Of a stretch of DNA of 64,000 nucleotides, positions 60,001 to 64,000 are shown piece after piece. How positions within the stretch are numbered: the stretch's first letter is position 1; every line of letters begins with the position of its first letter. This DNA comes from Bugulina stolonifera (lineage: Eukaryota > Bryozoa > Gymnolaemata > Cheilostomatida > Bugulidae): positions 1,178,001-1,242,000 of the forward strand of contig OW285196.1 in the NCBI GenBank assembly GCA_935421135.1, read 5' to 3'. The position numbers and the translations under genes are program-made. The notes beneath the pieces were generated by a model, which was given only the letters and a program-made list of their open reading frames with translations, was not told where the DNA came from and did no database searches.

Positions 60001-61902
60001 GCGTAGATTGGAGAGGTCAGGAGCGAAAAGTCACAATTTTGCTACTCAGCTGATGGACTATAACTACACTAACACTATATACATATAATACACTCACCTC
60101 TGTGGGAGGTCTGTCAGTTGACACTCTGACAGATGTAACTCAGTTAGTGACCTCAGTCTACACACTACATCAGGTAATCCTCTGGAGAAGTTGTTATACC
60201 ACATATGCAGTACTTGTAGCTGTTGGAGAGACTCCATACTATATAATATAATAATTATACATATAATTATTATTTCACAGAGTTGATCTCAATAATAAGT
60301 AGAGCTGTTAGTGACAATCTAAACATGATAATAACAAATATACAGATAAATCTACACCAATATACTGGGTGATACTGTAGTATTGGTACTCAGTATATCA
60401 TAGCCTTAGTACCATAATTATACTGTCCAATTCACAGAATACAAGGTAGACAGTCTAAAGGTGCTGATATACAGTAGATATAAATAGTACTATGGGAGTA
60501 GAATATAAATATACTATAATCTATATCAATATTACTAATATTAGCCTTGTCTAACAACAGTAATGGATACAAGTCATATATATGTACTATAGACAGTTAT
60601 TACATCATGATAATAACAAATATACTGATAAATCTACACCAATAGACTGGGTGATACTGTAGTATTGGTAGCTTACCTTCTCTGATGTGGAAAATCAAAT
60701 GATTTCAGTTAATATTGTATGTGTGTCTGGGACAGTAGAGGTACTTATTCTACTACAGGATTGTCCTAAACCAAGTGGAACACTAACTACACTAACACTA
60801 TATACATATAATACACTCACCTCTGTGGGAGGTCTGTCAGTTGACACTCATACAGATATAACCCAGTTAGTGACCTCAGTCTACACACTACATCAGGTAA
60901 TCCTCTGGAGAAGTTGTTACCCATCATATACAGTACTTGTAGCTGTTGGAGAGACTCCATACTATATAATATAATAATTATACATGTAATTATTATTTCA
61001 CAGAGTTGATCTCAATAATAAGTAGAGCTGTTAGTGACAATCTAAACATGATAATAACAAATATACAGATAAATCTACACCAATTAATAGACTGGGTGAT
61101 ACTATAGTATTGGTACTCAGTATATCATAGCCTTAGTACCATGATTCTACACAGGAATACAAGAGAGTGACACACAGAGGAAACACATACATTGTGTACT
61201 ATATAATAATGAACACTAGACATGTGTGGATACTCTACATAGGCTCTCTCTGTACTATATTATATATATGTATATACTACTAGTTATAATATATATGGTA
61301 GGAGGGAAGGTACATGTACATACCAGTCTAGTGAGTGATGTGACTTTATACCATGTATCTCTAGATGTGTCACACGTGGACAGATAACATTTAGTGGTGG
61401 CATCACATTACCTAACTGGATATATAAGTGTGTTATATAGTTAGAGCCCACATCTCTAGCTATATCCCCGGAGTTGTCTACCCTCTTCAGCTTATCCTCT
61501 GGTATATAAGGTATTCCATCAATCTCCTCTTCACCTGAATGTCTGTACCAGACTTTACATCCTACAATATAATAATATACATACACTAAGTATAAGAGGT
61601 AATATAATACTATATAGTATACAGTATAACTATTATATATGTACTAACTCTGTATTAATTACTGATTTATATACACTCTAACACTGTACATCTATGTGTC
61701 TGCTGTAAGTGTAAGTAAACAATGTAAGTATACAGTATATAGTTACAATACAGTCTATCAGTATAATATTATACCATTGAATTCACCACTAAACTCTACT
61801 ACTCACTGTACAGTGTATCCACCTCTAACACTGCTTATAGAATAGAATAATACACATACAGTATGTAATATATAACATCTACTCACCAAGCATGTTTCCC
61901 AT
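44912..61902 (-). CDS. LRR-Roc-COR-caspase fusion protein (about 1,444 aa, 13 coding exons)
   Basis: Exons (minus, 5' to 3'): 61887-61902, 61324-61561, 60821-60961, 60098-60238, 55534-55674, 49073-51102, 48649-48738, 48100-48509, 47815-48000, 47501-47723, 45503-45956, 45180-45282, 44912-45073. All have AG/GT borders and agreeing phases; they sum to 4,335 bp including the stop. Approximate domains: LRRs 60-320; Roc GTPase from 330 with P-loop 'GKLKAGKT' (337-344), 'DFAGH' (389-393) and 'THQD' (458-461); COR and tail to 900; Asp-containing 11-aa repeats 935-1020; caspase large subunit 1070-1206 (His near 1159, Cys near 1203); 10-aa repeat linker; small subunit 1340-1444. Roco proteins are GTP-regulated scaffolds or kinases; caspases cleave after Asp in cell death and inflammation. 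The fusion suggests a self-contained sensor-effector. Adjacent genes joined by misread splicing are possible but would have to keep phase at every junction. Confidence 0.82.
45180..45282 (-). CDS. Roco-caspase exon 12: caspase small-subunit core
   Basis: Acceptor TAGCTTACAG, donor ATA|GTAAGT. The phase-2 entry gives 'SLRYTTHGSPFIRILVATFY', aligning with the family block S-W-R...GSWFIQ. The Arg of 'SLR' corresponds to the substrate-pocket Arg of the small subunit; the usual Trp is Leu. A second in-frame reading is blocked by TAA, which fixes the join. Confidence 0.85.
45503..45956 (-). CDS. Roco-caspase exon 11: interdomain repeat linker and small-subunit start
   Basis: Acceptor TTATTTTAG, donor GTAA|GTACAG (the overlapping GTAAGT four bases earlier would give a frame with a stop). 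It starts 'EVDRGVVSEDRTD', like the residues after the caspase active site, runs through eight copies of a 30-bp unit coding TDDVTPPSTP, and ends 'VIFDADDFIIMKSSSEC', matching the ADFL-type start of the small subunit. The linker is therefore a coding minisatellite. Confidence 0.85.
46139..46338. mobile_element. Fold-back element in caspase intron
   Basis: Two arms of about 90 and 106 bp meet at TCCCAATTTATAAATTGGGA (centre 46230/46231). They pair through CACTCTTTTCCAGA, GTGTGGCTCAATA, CACCCTTGCTAGTGTCTTCG and CTACAAATAAAA, with two mismatches and a 16-bp insertion in the right arm. No internal coding sequence. Confidence 0.88.
46390..47410 (+). pseudogene. LINE (RTE/L1-like) reverse-transcriptase 3' part, degenerate
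   Basis: Multiple frames carry recognisable LINE pieces: 'VEVGLHQG' (family VGLHQGSALSP), then 'AVRPAMICGLEALATTKR', 'MSMLRFGLGVT', 'LRWFGHVLRKEK', 'RRRRGRPGRRHLDVITEDMK' and 'EDRIEWREKAGRYTR'. This order matches the end of a LINE polymerase. Many stops and frameshifts make it dead. It lies antisense in the intron between caspase large- and small-subunit exons. Confidence 0.85.
47501..47723 (-). CDS. Roco-caspase exon 10: caspase catalytic His and Cys
   Basis: Acceptor TATTGTAG, donor GGGA|GTAAGT, phase 0 to 1. It encodes 'EMLSLIKEETTLPVH', 'FILILMSHG' with the catalytic His, and 'KPKLIIVQACSG' with the catalytic Cys. The usual pentapeptide is QACRG/QACQG; Ser here is unusual. The Gln before Ala-Cys, part of the Asp pocket, is kept. 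The sequence joins exon 11 as QACSG-T-EVDRG, like executioner caspases. Confidence 0.92.
47815..48000 (-). CDS. Roco-caspase exon 9: start of caspase large subunit
   Basis: Acceptor TATCTGTAG, donor GAG|GTGAGA, phase 0-0, 62 codons. It encodes 'VYPMRDGVRGRFLIINNQLF' (family Y.M....RG..LIINN..F) and 'RRPGASVDFDNLKRLFEHMK' (family R.G...D...L...F). The Arg of 'RRPG' corresponds to the large-subunit substrate-pocket Arg. Confidence 0.92.
48100..48509 (-). CDS. Roco-caspase exon 8: Asp-containing 11-aa repeats
   Basis: Acceptor TTGTTTGTAG (an upstream acceptor at 48529 is out of phase), donor AAG|GTACCA. After 'DLKVDLPLT' come seven 33-bp units coding S-[TA]-P-D-G-T-T-L-P-Q-T, then an acidic stretch ('DLSDIEEEGYVDLEREDN') leading into the caspase. 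This is the position of a caspase prodomain linker. Confidence 0.82.
48649..48738 (-). CDS. Roco-caspase exon 7: short basic helical segment
   Basis: Acceptor TTATTCAG, donor GGAG|GTAGTT, phase 1-1, 90 bp. It encodes 'YHLTKREKVKLEKYLRQLEQ', which should be helical. No known domain was recognised. Confidence 0.75.
49073..51102 (-). CDS. Roco-caspase exon 6: last LRRs, Roc GTPase, COR
   Basis: A 2.03-kb exon, acceptor TTGTTTTAG, donor CCAT|GTAAGT, phase 2 to 1. LRRs: 'LTNLHTLDISNSSY', 'LSNLQTLNISNNKHL', 'LSKLGVIDCSGCKSL'. Roc: P-loop 'GKLKAGKTSLIRSL', switch 'VDFAGHEIYH', 'APILVLTHQDRL' in place of the NKxD motif, as is usual in Roco proteins. COR follows ('DVKKEFPGDDCEVILQYLHN', 'GYIIPYFSTKY'). 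The tail has a 'CSHCLF' Cys pair like MFHAS1-type Roco proteins. No kinase domain follows, so it is not LRRK. Confidence 0.93.
51147..51282. repeat. 56-bp minisatellite, left part
   Basis: About two and a half copies of ATAGTATACACTGGTACTCT+ATCACATACTATTACATGGT+AACAGTCAAGTAACTA, lying in the intron 5' of exon 6. It is interrupted at 51283 by a DNA transposon and continues at 54342. Confidence 0.92.
51283..54341. mobile_element. 3.06-kb non-autonomous DNA transposon with 8-bp target duplication
   Basis: Bounded by GTATACAC at 51275-51282 and 54342-54349, a part of the 56-bp unit that should occur only once. The ends start CATAGAGGTAACACCCCATA and, inverted, CATAGAGTTATCTCCCCTAG. Inverted similarity extends about 130 bp (AGAGCAGGAACT, GCGGCCATGATG, GTTTGTTTACATTAGTTACC). 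An 8-bp duplication fits hAT (also P or Merlin). No transposase frame; AT-rich interior. A short exon-like segment at about 53597-53695 follows CCTAATATAG ('DAVNFEELADLIPKNGEERL') and may be captured DNA. Confidence 0.88.
54342..55122. repeat. 56-bp minisatellite, right part
   Basis: About fourteen further copies of the 56-bp unit, one shortened near 54480. Units are nearly identical. Confidence 0.95.
55534..55674 (-). CDS. Roco-caspase exon 5: LRR cassette 1
   Basis: Acceptor CTATATAG-like (ACTATATAG|T reversed from forward), donor AGAG|GTGAGT. It encodes 'MESLQQLQVLDMGNNNFSRG' and 'CRLRSLTELHLWGCQLTDLP', two LRR turns. Variable positions: D, G, N in the first repeat; E, H, W, G in the second. 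Confidence 0.88.
57355..57497. repeat. 12-bp minisatellite
   Basis: About eleven copies of AACCATACAGGT with small variants, inside the TAA-flanked element. Confidence 0.9.
58100..58362 (-). repeat. tRNA-derived SINE, copy 2
   Basis: On the minus strand it begins GGGAGCAGCCGTGGCTTAGG, with a B-box-like GGTTCAAACCCCGG and then GTGTTAGGAAGAGCATCCAG and AATTGCTCCTGTGCCACATA. This matches the copy at 17748 but keeps a longer head. It is nested in the TAA-flanked DNA transposon. Confidence 0.82.
59573..59872 (+). CDS. Unrecognised 99-aa frame inside DNA transposon
   Basis: The frame has protein-like composition ('NSLSELQNFLYCHSLDAPFN', 'DNQYGELNEFIIKHLLQKLP', 'TNESWRRGI') and is longer than chance frames nearby. 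No family was recognised. It could be captured host coding DNA or a transposase remnant. It starts at a TTG; no promoter or splice evidence. Confidence 0.25.
   Translation: MSSCFHSSMNVYVNIYLENSLSELQNFLYCHSLDAPFNFQDNQYGELNEFIIKHLLQKLPNLVSTIYLCCYYTFLDDRKCMQLTNESWRRGILIISNSE
60098..60238 (-). CDS. Roco-caspase exon 4: LRR cassette 2
   Basis: 141 bp, phase 2-2. Same as cassette 1 except H, W, Y in the first repeat ('VLHMWYNN') and S, E in the second ('LHLSEC'). Confidence 0.88.
60821..60961 (-). CDS. Roco-caspase exon 3: LRR cassette 3
   Basis: 141 bp, phase 2-2. Differs by Y, M, G in the first repeat ('VLYMMGNN') and G, Y, Y, E in the second ('TGLYLYEC'). It is the first cassette after exon 2. 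Confidence 0.88.
61324..61561 (-). CDS. Roco-caspase exon 2: N-terminal region and LRR entry
   Basis: Acceptor ATATTGTAG, donor ACTG|GTATGT, phase 1 to 2. It encodes 'CKVWYRHSGEEEIDGIPYIP', then 'ITHLYIQLGNVMPPL' and 'VTHLEIHGIKSHHSLD', a probable LRR cap. Phase 2 matches any of the three LRR cassettes. Confidence 0.8.
61887..61902 (-). CDS. Roco-caspase exon 1: start codon exon
   Basis: ATG GGA AAC ATG CTT G|GTGAGT gives 'MGNML' with a phase-1 donor that fits exon 2 and yields MGNMLGC. Gly2 followed by Cys7 would suit N-myristoylation and palmitoylation, so membrane tethering is possible. The 5' UTR probably continues upstream; a tttcacag-type acceptor lies about 13 bases before the ATG. 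Confidence 0.6.
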
Positions 61903-63067
61903 GTTAATGTTTGTTGTCTGTGAAAGCTACATGTACCTACAGGTATATATTGTATATGTATATTACTATCACTGTCAATGTAGTGTTAGACAAGTAAGTA
62001 AATAACACAATGAAGTGATACATTAATAAATAGATAAGGTAAATAGTGTAGCAAATGTTACCATGATGACCCCATTAATATATTCTATATTGTATCACAT
62101 TCCTGGATTCAGATAATATTTGGAGTTGTCATTACAATATGAACATTACAATGACATATGAATGCATATGGTCGTACTTCTATACTATGTATTACAGTAA
62201 ATAGAATATAATATTATTACAGTGAGTATCCTCCTATTGGTGATAGCTAGGTAACTACACAGTCAGTAAACTACTATATAGTTATAATGAACAAACACTA
62301 CAGTATATATTAGTATATAGTACTAACCCTGTAGCTATACAGGTAGATGGTTTACTGCTGGTACCCCAGTAACTATCACAGTAACTATCTGTATAACATT
62401 AGTGGACTGTATTATAGTTAGAGTAATAAAATACTGATAAGGGAGTAGAATGGTTTACTCTGATAAGAAACTCTACTAAACTGATATGAGCTAAGGCTAC
62501 TTGATAATGGTCATTCTATACTACTTTGTAACGGCCTGTATAGACACAGAGGGCTTAACACACCGCGCAATATATACACACCTGGTAATATATACACACC
62601 TGGTAATATATACACACCAGGTAATATATACACAGCTGGTAATACATTGTATATATACACCAAGTAATACGTGCACCAGGTAATACACACACCAGGTAAT
62701 ATATACACACCTGGTTAGATAATAATTATATATACAAGGTAATATATAAGCACCAGGTAATTCCATGGAACTAAGGCTAAAGGAATCTTATTGCTACATA
62801 CCCTGTTAGGATTAACAGTCCAGCACAGGAAACAGTGGACCTGGTCAGTTGGTGTAATCGAAGAAGTTGCTAGCTAAGCATCGTGGGATGTGCCATATTG
62901 AATAGAGTTATCTAGGAAGTGTTCGTTCGGCCTCACACACTGGAATACAAACACACCCCATATGAATGACATTAGTGAAAGCAGGATATAGGACACGCCC
63001 ACTTATCAAATAAACCATCAAGTAACTCAATAATAGTAGAAAGCTGTCTATAAAATAACAGATGAAA
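61903..63067. other. Region upstream of the Roco-caspase gene
   Basis: Expected to hold 5' UTR and promoter; no core-promoter element can be asserted. AT-rich, with the 18-bp array below. Confidence 0.45.
62565..62765. repeat. 18-bp minisatellite
   Basis: About ten imperfect copies of TACACACCTGGTAATATA with CACCAGG/CACCTGG variants. The open frames on both strands here are repeat artefacts. Confidence 0.9.
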
Positions 63068-63208
63068 CTAGTGCTCAGCGGTTTTTCGGTTTCACTAAGA
63101 TTCTTTTAGTTCGTTTGTCGGTGTGATAACTACATTGGTATTATTTGCTTTGTTTGAGAAAAAACAGAAGACTGAATTCAAGTGCAAATCAAAACCGCCC
63201 AGCACTAG
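63068..63208. mobile_element. 141-bp MITE
   Basis: Terminal inverted repeats CTAGTGCTCAGCGGTTTT and AAAACCGCCCAGCACTAG (two mismatches) enclose AT-rich, non-coding DNA. The right part (AGACTGAATTCAAGTGCAAA) recurs near 30372-30412. Confidence 0.75.
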
Positions 63209-63272
63209 ATAATACCATGAGCTGATAGCTGTTACAATAAGTTATTAGTATTACATACATATTGAGGAATAT

Positions 63273-64000
63273 TTGGAATGTCTAGAGTGCTATTACACAG
63301 CTGCAGGTACAGAGGATTACAGAAAGGTATTTGTTTTATTAATGGGACTCACAGTTGGTCAATATGAAACACTACAGAGTTTAGAGTCACCTGTGTTACC
63401 TAGCATTATGTACCTGGTTAATCTTAAAACTCAATTCACAAACCACTTTGGAACTCCAAAGGATAAAAAGATACAAAAGATTCAATTTCGTTCAGTTGTT
63501 ATAAATAGAGAAGAATCAATAGCGGAATTTCAGGCGTGAAGTGCCATCATGAACTGCCCAGCACAAGGAAGAACATGCAGAGATGGAGTGTGGAACACAT
63601 CGCCGCCTGTGCTTACCTTGCCTCGAGAAATGGAATTGTCAAGAGGCAACATTGCACAGAGAAAAGAATGCTTGCCTGCTCTGCAGGTACCATACAAGAA
63701 ATGCTATTCTAGTACAACTTCTCTCCCAAGAGTGATGTGGCCGTTTTTGCTGATGGTAGCTATAAATACAGCAGTGAGTGTGTGCTTGAGGTGACAGGCA
63801 ATTCCAAGAAAAAACTGGTCTAAATCTTTATAAACCATGAGATCTCGTGTATATTAAACCACCGAATGCTAGATGTGCAACTCCTTGGAAAGTTGGGAAG
63901 GTGACATCACTGGTCACAAATACAAGTGTGGAAGTAGACTGTGTCAATCGTCACATCAGCGATTTAAGACTCAGTCACCCATTTGATGATGTTGTATCTG
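63273..64000 (+). pseudogene. Decayed Gypsy-type retroelement (gag start, internal deletion, pol tail)
   Basis: From 63273 an 88-aa gag-like frame ('YRKVFVLLMGLTVGQYETLQ', 'HFGTPKDKKIQKIQFRSVV', 'EESIAEFQA') matches the capsid region of Gypsy elements that have a PK..I..R..F..R.Q..ESI pattern. It ends in TGA. Broken Cys-containing frames follow. At 63841-63960 a piece resembles the C-terminal tail of pol ('VYIKPPNARCATPWKVGKV', 'VEVDCVNRHISDLRLSHP'). Most of pol is missing between them. The element may continue past the window edge. Confidence 0.7.

Larger units (their letters stand above)
56223..60060. mobile_element. 3.84-kb non-autonomous DNA transposon with TAA target duplication
   Basis: Flanked by TAA (56220-56222 and 60061-60063); the intact sister unit 3 reads CACTAACTACAC, proving the empty site. 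The termini are TAGTCCATCAGC...GCTGATGGACTA, and subterminal inverted blocks share CGCTCCTGACCTCTCCAATC. A 3-bp TAA duplication fits PIF/Harbinger. No transposase was seen. Internal features: a direct repeat of about 160 bp (about 56440-56600 and 56600-56765), a 12-bp array, a SINE, and a 99-aa frame at 59573-59872. Confidence 0.88.
55129..61140 (-). repeat. Three tandem units of about 0.72 kb, each with one LRR exon
   Basis: Unit 1 about 55129-55857 (exon 55534-55674). Unit 2 about 55858-56222 plus 60061-60420 (exon 60098-60238), split by the Harbinger-like element. Unit 3 about 60421-61140 (exon 60821-60961). Intron parts share long identical stretches such as GACAGTAGAGGTACTTATTC and ACATGATAATAACAA. 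All three exons are 141 bp, phase 2-2, so units can be added or lost without breaking the frame. Confidence 0.9.

Overview
The window is AT-rich animal nuclear DNA: spliced genes with GT/AG introns, minisatellites, LTR retrotransposons, DNA transposons and tRNA-derived SINEs, and no prokaryotic operon structure. A ZIC-type zinc-finger gene and a Roco (LRR-Roc-COR) gene suggest a marine invertebrate or early-branching metazoan; the species cannot be fixed from the sequence.

Layout, left to right. 0-1.6 kb: relic DNA with a non-LTR reverse-transcriptase fragment. 1.64-11.3 kb: a 34-bp minisatellite split by an almost pristine BEL/Pao LTR retrotransposon (minus strand, 848-bp LTRs, 5-bp target duplication, uninterrupted 1937-aa gag-pol). 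11.3-12.7 kb: three exons of an unrecognised Cys-rich gene (+) whose intron 3' end is the tip of that minisatellite. 12.7-19.1 kb: mostly featureless. 19.1-29.9 kb: a ZIC gene (+) with an antisense LTR element (807-bp LTRs, gag-protease plus an unfamiliar ORF, no reverse transcriptase) in the intron between zinc-finger exons. 31.4-34.5 kb: decayed hAT transposase (-). 36-44.8 kb: three minisatellites and a fragment of a second LTR element.

The main discovery is on the minus strand from 61,902 to 44,912. Thirteen exons whose splice phases all agree encode about 1,444 aa: short N-terminus, leucine-rich repeats, Roc GTPase, COR, an 11-aa repeat linker, caspase large subunit, a 10-aa repeat linker and caspase small subunit. 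The catalytic His and Cys and the residues of the Asp-binding pocket are present. Three LRR exons lie in near-identical tandem units of about 0.72 kb. Across the three 141-bp exons every difference changes an amino acid at an exposed LxxLxLxxN position and I see no synonymous change. This looks like a sensor with diversifying LRRs, a GTPase switch and its own caspase effector on one chain.

The introns of this gene hold a 3.06-kb element with 8-bp target duplications (hAT-like), a 3.84-kb element with TAA target duplications (PIF/Harbinger-like), a fold-back element, a LINE relic and a 56-bp minisatellite. The right edge (63.3-64 kb) is a decayed Gypsy-type gag/pol relic. Exon joins are read by eye from splice signals and frame; no alignment or transcript data were available.
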